Shown here piece by piece: positions 25,425 to 36,331 of a DNA stretch of 64,000 nucleotides (the stretch's first letter is position 1; every line of letters begins with the position of its first letter). A program made the position numbers and the translations under genes. A model generated the notes under the pieces. It did not search any database. It was not told the origin of the DNA and worked only from the letters and a program-made list of their open reading frames with translations. This DNA is from Phellopilus nigrolimitatus (lineage: Eukaryota > Basidiomycota > Agaricomycetes > Hymenochaetales > Hymenochaetaceae), in assembly GCA_021029095.1 (NCBI GenBank), contig JAJOHG010000044.1, forward strand, positions 208,064-272,063, read 5' to 3'.

Positions 25425-28400
25425 TCAGAAATCGGTAATTGTCAACATTGAGCCGCCGCTCGTCATGAAGCTCTTTATCACTTCTCCAGCATAAACCACC
25501 TGAACAGGTCTGGATGCCACTCCTTCATCCACCGTCAGCACCGCCTTCGTAGGCGTGGAATCCGCCCAGCTCAAGTCTGCTGTGATCCCACTGCGGACGC
25601 GGGCGCCTGATATTGTGCCATCCGGCCAAGTCGGCGGCAGAGCGGGTAGCAGGGTAATTATCAGCGGTGTTGTTGTGTTCGCGACAGCAGGAGATTGGAT
25701 AAGCGCGTTCTGATAATGGACGTGGTAATTAGCTCAGGGTGAAATAAGTAAAATGGCTCGTGTCGGCAGGAATTGCCACGCACCATCACTGCCGCTGGGT
25801 ACCCAAGGTTCGCCTCGATTTGGAAAATGGGGTCCGAGGGTTCATAAATATCGAACAAGTTTTCCGCAAAGTTCCTCTGGATAGCGTACTAGATAATAAG
25901 AGGTGTTCAAATTCCAGTTACTGGCAGTGCGTAACTTTACGAAAACGTACCGTCAACTCGTGATAAAACTCACTCGCATTCCGAACTGCGCCCAGCATGC
26001 TGCGCGCCACACCTTCTCCCAACCCGCATCCGCGTCAGGGCCTGTCCCATTACCTCTGTGAATCAGACTTGTCTGCGCAGCATTCAGAACTTCCGACACA
26101 GTGTAATTTCCCTGCAAGGAGGGTTGATAGTTAGCGACGGCATAGCCCGGATAGAGGCCGACGAGGTGCGAAAGGTGGCGATGCGTGTCGGTAGGTGAAT
26201 CGAGGTCAACTTTCCATTCTAATAAAACCGATTTAGATTATGCCCCTATTCCTACTCTACGATAGTAAAAAATACCTTGAAGCTGGCCCCAATGAACCGA
26301 TATGGATTCCCTTGTCCATTTGAGCCCTCTTGTCTTTAATCTCTGCACGAAACGGTCACATTTTCGGCAATGCTGGTCGATATTTGCACATACCGTTTAG
26401 GAAATCAACATCATCGTCTTCAGATGCCTCAAAACCTTCTCGACAGCATTGAATAGCTGCCAGATGAGTTGTTGCGCGTGCGAGCACGCCAGCGTGATCG
26501 GAACCTGTTCTGGGGAATTGCACGGCGCGACCACCAACGTACCATCGTTGAAGTGTAGATCGGGGATGAGCTTGTTCATATGGAATAACGCTACTCCCTT
26601 AAAAAGGGAAAAGAAAGGTTAGTCGATCAATAACAAAAGTTGTCGAGAAATTCACGCTGACTTTCAGAAGAGGATATCCTTGCTCCTTCCACCACGCTAT
26701 ATCATTGGTAAAGTCGAAGTGGTCCCAGACATGAAGCATCTACGAATAGCCGAACAAACGTAAGCTTACAGTGAATGGGACAAGATTCAGTAGACGTTCA
26801 CCAGCCACGCATTAGATTCTTATTTTCGCGGAAATTATGCTGTCAGTTTAATGGGTCAGCACGCGAAGGCGGAGACATGCCTGGATAATCCGCCCACTGA
26901 GCCGAGTTGCCATCAGCTTTCATGCCAGTATGGCCAAAAATCTTCGCGAGATATTAACGAAGAACACCACATGTGTTCCAAGAACTTACGTTCATCTGTA
27001 TAAGCAGTGAATACAATTTCGTATACTGTTTTTTGGAACGCAGATTTACCTCGTCATGGGTCACCCATCCTTGGCTGATATTATATAAAACCCGAGCGGT
27101 ATACTCTCCACGAGGCGCCCATGTTTTCTAGGCGTTTTGGGGCTTCCTTTCAGTTTTAGTCGTCACCTTGAAAAGGGCTCGAAGCTAACCTCGATATAAT
27201 TGAACAGGGATTGCGTGACATTCAAGTTCGTTGATTCTGCAGCCCAGTAATTCATCTGCACGTTGATGTCCGCATCTGAAGTTCAGAGTGAAATATATAA
27301 TAATTCTTATAACATGAAGAGCAACTCCTGGCTCACGATAATCAGAGCCCCATGCCGATGCATATTCCGCAGCCCACTTGCCCTGGAGGTTCGCCGGCAA
27401 CGTACCCCGAGCCGAGCTCGCAAGTAAATACCGGCCATAGTTGAATAGCACCCACTCTAAGTACGCGTTGCCTGTATCCACGGCGTATTGCGTCTTCAGC
27501 ACGTCAGTCGGGTGTAATCAAGTCCGCCGTCTGCCCGAGGTCCAGAGAGAACTTATCGTGCAAGATCGCTGAATAGTCAGCTTGATGCTCCGAGAGGAGA
27601 TCTGCATATGATTTCGAGGAAGCAGCAGCGAGCAAGGCGGTGAGCGTGGCGTGCGGGTCCGAGCCTTGGAAAGAGAAATTGTGCGCCGCATCGCCTGCGT
27701 CGATGTCATAGTTCGTCCCACCAACCCAAAGAATGTATGCTGAAGTCGTGTTAGCAGCTGTAATCGTAGCATTGGCACTATTGTCTGGATTTGTGAAATC
27801 TTGGCATAAAACAGTCCCTCCGGAGGTCTTAACCTCAGCGAGAATCTCGTAAGCCATACCCGGGGTCGCAACGAGCCCTGTTAAACGAAGGGTCGCATTG
27901 TCCGCGCAAGTAATGTTGGGTGTGGGCAAGCCATCGACGGTGCTGAATGTATACGTTTGCGTGAAGCCGGAGGAAGACGTGGTCGAGGTGTTTTGTACAC
28001 AGGCCTCCGCCGGGACCGAACAGAAAGATTCGCTAGATTATATAAAAATATAATTTATATAAATTTGCGAAGATGGAGAGAACGAACCGGACGAGCGTCT
28101 CCCCCGCTTGTGTCCAAATGGCTTTCGTTAAACCGTTGTCCAAATCGAGAAACCTGCCATAATCTGACACGTCAGACGAGGCAGGACTCGTCAGCGTTGA
28201 TATCAAGTATCCTGCACCCGAGTAGGATCCTGCCAGGTTTTCTGAGGCGAAGACACCAGAGTAGACCACAAGTCACTTACCATAAGCACCAGCATCGGTT
28301 GTCAATACAGTCACGTCTGAAATAAATTAATCAGTGAATGCTACATATCGCCTTTCTCCTAGACAAACTATTGATAGTCCCATCTGAACTCTCGAATATG

Positions 28401-28795
28401 TTCTGACGTATAGTCTGCATAGCCTCGGCCATTGCAGCTTGCTCATCAGGCTGCTTATTTCCTCCGTTGTAACTCTGTATTCATATATTTCGTTAATTTC
28501 ATTTTTATAAGATGACTGACATAAATAATACCAACAGGATCAGCGAACGGCCCGCCTGACCATAGGGATTCGATATTCAGCTGCGTTGACTTCCTGAGTC
28601 GTTCCCCCAGGGTGTCATAGCACCGAGAAATCCATTTCCGATAGGCAAAAAATGGCGAGACCAGATGACGCCAGGTTCAGTGTACCAAAGACCGTTACCA
28701 GAAGACGGAAAGCCAGGAGGTGCAGCGGAAGCGAGCTTAGGAATACCTAGAGCGCAGGCAACCAGAAGCGACTCCGTTAATTTCGATAATCGCAT
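25425..28795 (-). CDS. GH95 alpha-L-fucosidase-type secreted enzyme, with frame breaks
   Basis: The start at 28795 gives a signal peptide (LTESLLVACALGIPKLASA). GH95 signatures follow in order: LPIGNGFLGAM, QLNIESLWSGGPF, the long beta-sandwich region (YILWVGGTNYDI), then ANLQGKWA and SDYHADINVQMNYWAAES across an intron. After these come KTWAPRGEYTA, IFGHTGMKADG, HVWDHFDFTNDIAWW, LIPDLHFNDGTL, CNSPEQVPITL and a C-terminal domain ending LTITDF at 25425. GH95 enzymes release fucose from xyloglucan or glycans with inversion; some are galactosidases. There are many short introns. The frame breaks at apparent extra bases near 28586, 28609 and 27511 and at a missing base near 26434. Flanking frames are well conserved, so these may be sequence errors rather than decay. 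Confidence 0.88.
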
Positions 28796-28974
28796 CGTAG
28801 TGACAACTCCGGTTAAAATGGCCGAGTAACCTACACAACTGTAGATGGTGCTTGAGCGTGGGACTAAAGTCTACGGACCAAAGGTCACTGCAGTATAGGT
28901 GAGTAAGGCAGAGTAATAATAAAAAAGGGGACACGTACGCTGGTGCTGAAATACCTAGAAAGACATGGTGCAGC

Positions 28975-28981
28975 TTATATA
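28975..28981 (-). promoter_or_regulatory. TATA-like box of the GH95 gene
   Basis: TATATAA on the minus strand, about 180 bases before the start codon at 28795. Weak support from position and sequence only. Confidence 0.3.
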
Positions 28982-29439
28982 CTGTAGAAAGCAAATGTGT
29001 CCAAAATATCGAACGAGTAAACAGAAAAGAACAGAAGCAATGCGAGCGCATGGCACAGCTGTACAAGACTCTGAGAATCAAGAGTTCATTGCTCTTGCCA
29101 CTACTAGGATAGCAGTGAGAAGAAGCTCAGTTGAGCCCAGAAGCTATTTATGTATTCTTTCATGAACTTGACGTGGAAGGCCTGAAGCGACAAATATACA
29201 TGCACTCCTAAGTGCCGAAATAGAGCATTGCTTTTGAAGAAATCGCTGAAGAGCATCCTGGCTCTGGCAGCAGAAAAGGATGACGGCGGTTCGGTGGCGG
29301 TCAGAGCTAGAAAAGGCGACCGCGAAGTCTTCGATGGCTACCGTCGGCAAGCGATCCTTGAAAGCTCAAAGGACTTCCTGCATTTTTGACAGTTGCGTGC
29401 AAAGCCTTTTGAGTCCTTTCAGGATTTGTACTATCTCAT

Positions 29440-31140
29440 GATCTTGCTGGTATTTTGGCACTGTATTTGTCATGAAGGAAGTATCGGCTCCGACGCAACT
29501 GCTTGAGGATTTACCTGACGAGATGCCCGATCGAGACTGCGAAGAGTGTCGAAACATCCCGGCCATTCATAAATTATAACACAGTTTTTCAAACAGCCGT
29601 TCATACGCCTGGAATTCCGCGAGTGTTTGATCGGGGACGTGTGCGCCTGCATCTGGCTCTCTGCCTCGATCCAGAGCGCTTTACCGTCGCACCCGCATTA
29701 CATCTACGCTTGGGAGACGGTGGACGCTACCTTGGACTGCGGGGTCACGCACATGTACGTACATCGGCCCGGGCGGTAACAACCCTTGTGTTCTCTCATC
29801 GCGTCCCGGCCTGACGTCCCCCAATTGCGTATCGAAAGTACCTCGTTTGAGGACGGCCAGTGGGACATTGTACCGGAATCTCACGTGGAAGTTGATAGAA
29901 AGGGAGTCGCAGATCATGATGGAATGCTTCGTCGATCTATGCCGCACTTGATGGGCTTCTCGGCGTCTGCACTGCGCATCCTCTTTTTGTAACAGTCACT
30001 CCGCCTCTCCAGCTATAATCATCCAACTCGACGTCCTCGCTGATTGTCAAGAGCTGTTAGATGATATAGATCTGAATCCTGATACATTCAAAGGCATCTT
30101 CTGTGAACCATCTCGCAAGCGCAAGAGGCTTTCTCAGCTTGCCGCTGAAACTCAAACTTGTTTCATGTAGTGACGTTAGACGTGGCTCATACATAGGAGT
30201 CTCTGCAATCGGCGAACTTCGTGGCTCGGCTTTGAGCCGTAGAAGAGTTGGGTTTCTTTGGCACGTCAACAAACATGTTGACCCTCGGCAGAAAATTCGG
30301 GTACATATGTGGGAATGATTATTTATCAAGTTTTCGAATTCTGTAATCTTCTCAAGCTTGTGCATAGATCATGACACTTGCTTCAGGTAATCGATCTCAG
30401 AAGATCGTGACAATAGGCTTTATGATTGAAGCATTCGACTTTGCATCTAGATGCGGGACCGGCACCACCTACATATGAACTGTCGACTTCAGCAAGTTTA
30501 TTCGGCTCAACTCCGCTTCACAGGTTGATGCTCCATGGCGTCTACCCCACTTTGCCCTCGATCTTGATTTCATTGTGGAAGCATTGCCGAATGACACCGA
30601 CTCTGATGATCTTGACGGACAAGGGCGGCAACGACTCCCATAGAGCCTTTCATGGAGAGCTCGTAAATGAACTGTATACCCTTCATCCTTGTCGTTGGTT
30701 TTCTGATCTACTCAACATATTGTTTTTCTCTAAACAGGAAGCCTTCGCTTTCGCCCTTGGTAAGCTGAAGCATCTCGAGAGTCTGGAATTGGATTTCATT
30801 TGGACGTCAGGTGGGTTCCTTCTTCAGGAACCAACATTATCGTTTTCCTCCTTGGTCCGTGTTGACTGTGTTGGCCTTGTGCAATGTCATGATTCCGCAC
30901 GTTTGATATTGTATCGAAAGGCTGCCAGGCGCGCGTTTGCCTCGTGAAAGTCGAAAATGGCACGAGAGTGGTACGATACTTTGCTATGGTTCTAATTCGG
31001 GCTCGAGGGGCATTAGTCTTCCAGTCTTCCGACCGAAAAGAACGCCCACCCGTCCTGGAGCACGTCTTAGGACTCAAGTACAAAGCCCTACGTGAATTCG
31101 TATTTACTTGGATTGTTTCAAATGCATTGGAGATTGTTTA
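29440..31140 (+). pseudogene. Possible degraded F-box/LRR-like gene
   Basis: Short plus-strand blocks resemble basidiomycete F-box proteins: APTQLLEDLPDEMPDRD followed by EECRNIPAIHKL near 29490-29575, and farther on GSTPLHRLMLHGVYPTLPSI near 30505-30570 and LGKLKHLESLELDFIW near 30760-30800. The blocks lie in different frames with stops between them, and I could not build a continuous spliced gene. It may be a decayed member of this large, rapidly changing family, or a coincidence. Confidence 0.22.
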
Positions 31141-31298
31141 GGAGATGGCTTGTAGTCCGGAGACGAGCTTAAAGAGATCTGAAAATGCAACTAAACCTGA
31201 ATGTACATTGGTCTCAAAGTACATCGGTTGTTAATTCTAGTCCCGTATTTTGTCTTACATTTTACATGCTTTCGACTTCATTCTATAACCCAGCAATG

Positions 31299-32583
31299 TT
31301 ACATGCGATACCCGACCCGCTCGCTCACAAGCCAGTACTCGCTCCCGCCCTCAAAGCACCAGCCTAATGGACCGAGGTCGCAGTCTGCGCAGCTGAGCAG
31401 CTTCATCCGCGGTCCTGCAAAAATGCAAAAACAAAAACAGGCAGATCAGTCGTATGCGAAGATACGGTAATGACCGAGATGAGGTAGAGTTAGGCACATA
31501 AATGCAACAGATATATCTACACCAACCTTCCGATGCTTGCCCGACAGCTTTCGAGAACCCAATGTTCTCGAAAGCCATTGGGTTCGGCCGGATTAGCCAG
31601 CAGCGTGTTTTATCTCCGACAGGTGGGAGAGGTGCGAGTAAGGAGGAAGGAGCCTTTCCCGAGGGTTCGAGCTGTAAGCAGGGTCAGGAGAGTAGACGAT
31701 CAACGCAGTTAAACTCGTCAAAAGGGTATATGTACCTCAACAACGTCCTTCTTCACAAGCTTCCCGACATTCTTCTTGAGTATTATACATGCGCAGCCCT
31801 CGCGTGGACAGAGTAGATCGTACTTGTTTGAGTCGGCAGCGACTACATCGTCGATGGCGGAGAACGTTGAGAGCAGACGCGCAGCAGGGCGATTGCGATT
31901 AGACCCCGTCTGCTGAAGTGCCTCTAATACTCCTGGAGGAATAGCCGTCTGGGATGGCACGTCTTGTCCGCGAGTCATAGGTTCCGCCTCCGTCTTCCCG
32001 CTCAACACCTTTCGCATCTCGTACCACGGTCGCGCACCGTGAACCACCTCGCTCATACCCACGTACGCCATCCCTGCCTTCTCGTAAAGCTCCCTCAATT
32101 CGTCGTGGCAGATCAAGATGATCTGCTCGTACTTCCCCGTTGCAGGCAAGGCGCGCAGCGTACTCCCTCAGGAGAGCGAGAGCGATGCCGCGGCGTTGCA
32201 AGGTGGTGGGCACAGCGATGGCATGCAAGCATACGGAGGTCCCAGCAGGGTCGTGCGCGGACATCGATTCATGTGTGAGCGTCCGGGATGCGGAAAGCGT
32301 CGCGCAGACGTAACCGACGAGCGTGCGCCTGGGGCCGTCGGGCGATGGTAGGAAAGCGCCGAGGAACAGCTCCGGCACGAGCGCATGCCTGGTCTGGAAC
32401 TGCTCGAGAGTGGCCGCTTCGTCTTCCGGGAACTCTTGAAAGGTATTAAGTCAACAAAAATCCGAGCAACCCGTGTTAAGGAGAGCAGTGAATATGATCA
32501 CCTGCTAACTCAATCGTATGAGCTGCAAGAACCTCGTCTGCAGACACAAGATCGAAAAACAATTCCGGTGGGAGGGTGTTCAT
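31299..32583 (-). CDS. GNAT acetyltransferase fused to an Mss4-like zinc-binding domain
   Basis: The start at 32583 gives MNTLPPELFFDLVSADEVLA. The next exon continues EFPEDEAATLEQFQTRHAL and PELFLGAFLPSPDG (the AANAT-like N-terminus). GNAT motif A reads SVCLHAIAVPTTLQRRGIAL (about 32160-32220), followed by ILICHDELRELYEKAGM. After a linker the C-terminal half has YDLLCPREGCACIILK (near 31800), MAFENIGFSKAV (31578) and a last exon with LLSCADCDLGPLGWCFEGG, ending at 31299. The two CxxC-type pairs match Mss4-like folds, known from RAB-binding chaperones. It would acetylate a small amine or protein; the Mss4-like part could bind a GTPase. Two frame problems occur: an apparent extra base near 32149, and exon joints near 31480-31700 that are uncertain. 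Confidence 0.8.
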
Positions 32584-32909
32584 GTTTACAACCCAAGATG
32601 AAGAGGCCTCGGTGAAAGGAGTGGATTTTGGCCAATATTGCTGTAGCCGCCAGTCAACCACATAGACGCTCAACAAGCGCCCAGCCTCGACCCAATTAGT
32701 CTAAAATTCAAAACCAGCAGTTGGTTACTGGTTACCAGTTGGCAGTCGCAGCGACGCCATCTTCATTTACTCGTCATCATTTTCTTGTCTTTACTTTTTA
32801 TAGGCCGCAACCTGGTGTTTGCTGGCATCCCTTGTACTCTAGCTATCGTCGGATCTTCCTTTCTGAAATCGTTCTTTTCTGTCTTATTTCTTTTCCTGTG
32901 GTTTGAACG

Positions 32910-34052
32910 ATGTCAGGCACGTATTCGGACGTGGGGAAGACTCGCTTGAAGGCATATGGTGCGTACTATATCGTATCAAGGAGAATAGTGCAACAAACAG
33001 ATCTTAGGGTTCTTAAAATCTCTTGATGCGTGAAGTTGTGCTGTATGTCGTGAACATCGTCGTTCTCGCCCTCTCCGCTCGCGTGAACCAGTTTCAGGAC
33101 TTCTTCTGTGAGCGTAGACAATTCAGAGCTCACCTTGACCATTTGCCTCTAACCGGAACACGAACAGACATGGCCGACATATTCCCACTCGGCCTCTCCA
33201 TTACAACGCTAGTCTTGCTAACAATAACGTCAGTCTTCATCTTCGATGCTGAGGAATGCTAATGCGAGTTGCATTTGAATCTTTTATATAGGCTTCTGCT
33301 GGATTTCATCCTACACAACTCTTTTACTGCACGCCCACCATTCGAGATCGGGCTACTCGCCATTCTGTCCATATTCTGGCTCGGTGCGCACACCACATTC
33401 TTCTCTCTTAGCTGACTCCAGTGGTGTCTGTTGACCACGCCCTTGTTCTAACTTGGTTTGTTTACATATTTCTGCGTTTCAACCACCGGCGATCACTTAT
33501 CATTTCCGACTGATAATTCACTTCTGAATCGTCTGGACTATGATGAGTAGCATTCAACGCGTTCTCGACCTCCCGCTGGAAGCACGTCCCGCTCGCGTGC
33601 AGTACTATACCTGACGAATTCGTGGGCTGGTGCCGAGACCTTCAAGCACTCAAATCATTTGTTTGGATCGAGTGGGCAATCTGTGCGTCGTCTCATCACC
33701 CCTATTGTTCTTACACCCTTTCCCGTTTTTCAAACAAAGGGACTCGGTGATTGCTTTCTTCCCGTCAGCCAACACTTACTTATTAACTAATTAACTGATA
33801 TTGTTTCTCACTCGCGTACAAGTGCTCCTCACAACGCTCTTCACTACTCGCTACGTCGTACGCGAGCACATCGGGGGGAGCAAGCACGTCTGGCACACTG
33901 CGCTTTCGCGATATATCCGCCGGAGCGAGGGCGGAATGCACCGTCGTTCGTCGAGCTTCTTCACGCGCTTTGAGAACCCTCCTGCCAGTACGGGTGCGGG
34001 GATGCAAACGGCTGCAAGCACGAGCTTCGTTAGTATGCATGCAAGGAACTAG
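32910..34052 (+). CDS. MARVEL-like four-helix membrane protein
   Basis: ATG at 32910 (MSGTYSDVGKTRLKAY), then a short intron. Membrane segment 1 is VVLYVVNIVVLALSARVNQF, segment 2 MADIFPLGLSITTLVLLTIT and segment 3 IGLLAILSIFWLA. The loop with AFSTSRWKHVPLACSTIP and WCRDLQALKSFVWIEW leads to segment 4 and a basic tail (TRYVVREHIGG, then Ser-rich, stop at 34052). Order, helix spacing and the Arg-Val-Asn after helix 1 fit fungal MARVEL-domain proteins, which act in membrane apposition and vesicle traffic. Introns lie near 33107-33170, 33230-33291 and 33384-33545. The join near 33010-33024 does not hold frame, so a one-base error or a different start at 33024 is possible. Downstream of helix 3 several joints are inferred. 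Confidence 0.65.
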
Positions 34053-34298
34053 GTGAGAGGTTGGAGATCCGGCCGAGCCGGCTTGTTCGGAAGCACCGGT
34101 GTAGACACTCTGTGGTTGCGGTCGGCTGTCTGATAGCAACTCTCTATCGAATTTAATTTATGTATGTACGTACCTCCTGTGTTTTATACTATGTACTATG
34201 CTGGCAGCTCCTTCGGGCGTGAGCACCCTCGAGCCGAACCATCTCGTGTCGTGATTCAAAGCATGTGAGCCTCGAAACGCTATGGAGTATAAGTGCTC

Positions 34299-34877
34299 AG
34301 CACTCAATTTGAGGAGGAAATCCGTCAATTTCTCAGGCTTCCGCGCGCGCGGGCTGTGTTTGCGTACGGTGGTCTATTATGGAGACTTGCAATCGAATAT
34401 GTTGACGTCTCAAGAGGTGTTGCCGGCCCTGCACAGCTTGAGTTTGGCAAGACCTACGATCTTCCGGGACTTGGACGGCTGTGGGATGATTATCTGTCAG
34501 AAGACGAGCTAAATTTCCTCTGCGGGGACTACCACATCCACTCCGGTGGGTGTTCTGCGTTCATTATTTTATTTATCTGATTTTTGGCAGGTAAGGAAAA
34601 TCGATTTACGCATGCGTCATGGTGGCCGAGTCCTCGCGCTTGGGAGAATTGCGGCATCTACCCTGGTTACTGGTCTCCTGCATGCGAGACTTGGTTTCAG
34701 AACAGGCTCTTAAAAATTCGCAACAACGAAGAAAGTGTGAGGCCTTCTTCAGCGTGGAGAACCAGTATCGTGTTCAAGAGGAAAACAACATCCCTCACTA
34801 AGAACAACAAGAGGCTCTCTGCAGAGTTCCTAACAACTGGCAAGTCGTGTGGTCATTCACTTCGTTTAGCTTGCTGA
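34299..34877 (+). CDS. Conserved Agaricomycete protein of unknown function, 5' end unresolved
   Basis: Two exons joined at about 34543/34590: EEEIRQFLRLPRARAVFAYG and LLWRLAIEYV, then WDDYLSEDELNFLCGDYHIHSG, and after the intron ENRFTHASWWPSPRAWE, GYWSPACETWFQNRLLKIR and FKRKTTSLTKNN, with a stop at 34875-34877. I recall the pattern FLRLPRARAVF...GGLLWRLA...WWP...W from numerous uncharacterised Agaricomycete proteins. The frame is closed by a stop just upstream of 34293, and a CAG acceptor lies at 34298, so the true start should be in an exon I could not place. It may be a 5'-truncated copy. No function is suggested. Confidence 0.55.
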
Positions 34878-35175
34878 TGAGTATTGAAATAGTTACAAAT
34901 TAGTTTCGACATACGGCGAGTCGTCTGCTCAATAATTTCACCATTCGGCTAACAAATAATCAGGCAGCTCCCTCACTTAATGGGAATTTTGCTTCGCATG
35001 ACAATCTTTGCGAGATGATTCAAGGTATGTTCTAGTCCATTTACCTTACACGCTCGCGCATCGAAACAAATTGAGACGTAGGTAACATGATCCTTAAAAC
35101 TCGTAGAAGAAGCCCATAACCTTTTGCACGGAAAGCGAGCACGAAGATAGAATTGAAAATAGAGGCGGATGTGGT

Positions 35176-36331
35176 TCAGGTATAAAATTTGCGGTTTTCG
35201 TTGGGCCCAAAGAGATCGTGACGAATCTCCGGAAGCATCTACAGACTCAAATGTGTAAAACAAATTTACTGAGCGAGGGCTTTCATGAAATAAAAAGGTG
35301 GGGAAAGAACGCACCCTGCTCTCGAGCAGCTTCAACCGCTCGTCGAGCGTGTTATCAATTGTGATTCGACGACTTCCCGACTGCAGTTTCACACCACCCG
35401 CACTAGATATTTTCCAATATCAAACACAAGTGTGATTTGAAGTCAATATGGTAAGGTCGACTATAGTGCGATGAGCTGCAGGTGTACGTACAGAGAATCA
35501 GGAAGGTCTCCCAAAACGGAGATGGAGACATCGCGCCCACTGAGCGCGTTATACTGCTTCTGAGCACCTGCGGCGGCGGTCTCGACGATGGCCACATCTT
35601 TTTCCCGGGCGATGACCGTTATGTCTGATTCCATGAGCTGTAGGAGGCCCTATTTTCGGGGGTATCGTAGGGTGCAGAAGGTGAGAATGGAGAATGCGTT
35701 AGCGCAAGGGACGAGCAATGCGATGTGGCGCGCAGCGCACCTGGATGATGACGCCCTCAAGGAGTTGCGTGTAGCGCCCTTCGTCCTGCGAGAGCTCGAG
35801 AATTTTTTCCCGCGCCGTGGAGAAGAGGTCCTGCAGATGTTCCTCGCGTCGTTGGAGGAGCCGCAGGCGCGATTTGTTCAGCTGTGTCGACTGCGTACTA
35901 GCGCGTGCAGCGGATCAGCGTATTGATATCCAAGCCGTGCCAACTTCGAATAGAGAAAGAAGGAATACCCACATCTTCTGCGCGATTTCTGCTTGCTTCC
36001 TCTTTTTCTCGGACTGCGCATCAATCGCATGCTGCGCCTGCTTGACGAGTTTCGCCTGTCAGACGTCGCGCGGCGCGCTGTGCGTGAGCTAAAACCAAAA
36101 CCCGACAGCCGTCGACTCACGCCCACGTACCTTCTCAATTGCGAATTCCTCATCAGCCTTGACCTTTATCTCGCGCGCCTTTTCCATTGCCTCCTGCTTG
36201 ATGAACGCAACCTATGCGAGCCATGGCTCTCAGTCCTCGCATTCATGATCCCGCGGAATATATCAGAATGCGCATACCATCTTATTCATCTCGCTGAGGA
36301 CTTCCTCATCGTTAAGGGCTCTTGTAGACAT
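35176..36331 (-). CDS. VMA4: V-type H+-ATPase subunit E
   Basis: Peripheral-stalk subunit of the vacuolar proton pump. Small exons give, in order: MSTRALNDEEVLSEMNKM (start 36331), VAFIKQEAMEKAREIKVKAD, EEFAIEK, AKLVKQAQHAIDAQSEKKRK, QSTQLNKSRLRLLQRREEHL, LQLMESDITVIAREKD, AGGVKLQSGSRRITIDNTLD, and a last exon LPEIRHDLFGPNENR with a stop at 35176. The long N-terminal helix, the NKSRLR motif and the C-terminal DNTLxxRL and LPEIR blocks are family hallmarks. Seven or so introns of about 50-60 bp divide it. No frame break was found. It is a housekeeping gene. Confidence 0.93.

Noticed and set aside
32980..33030. MARVEL-like gene called a pseudogene because of the break near 33015
   Set aside because: One-base shifts are frequent in this window, and all four membrane segments and downstream joins are intact.
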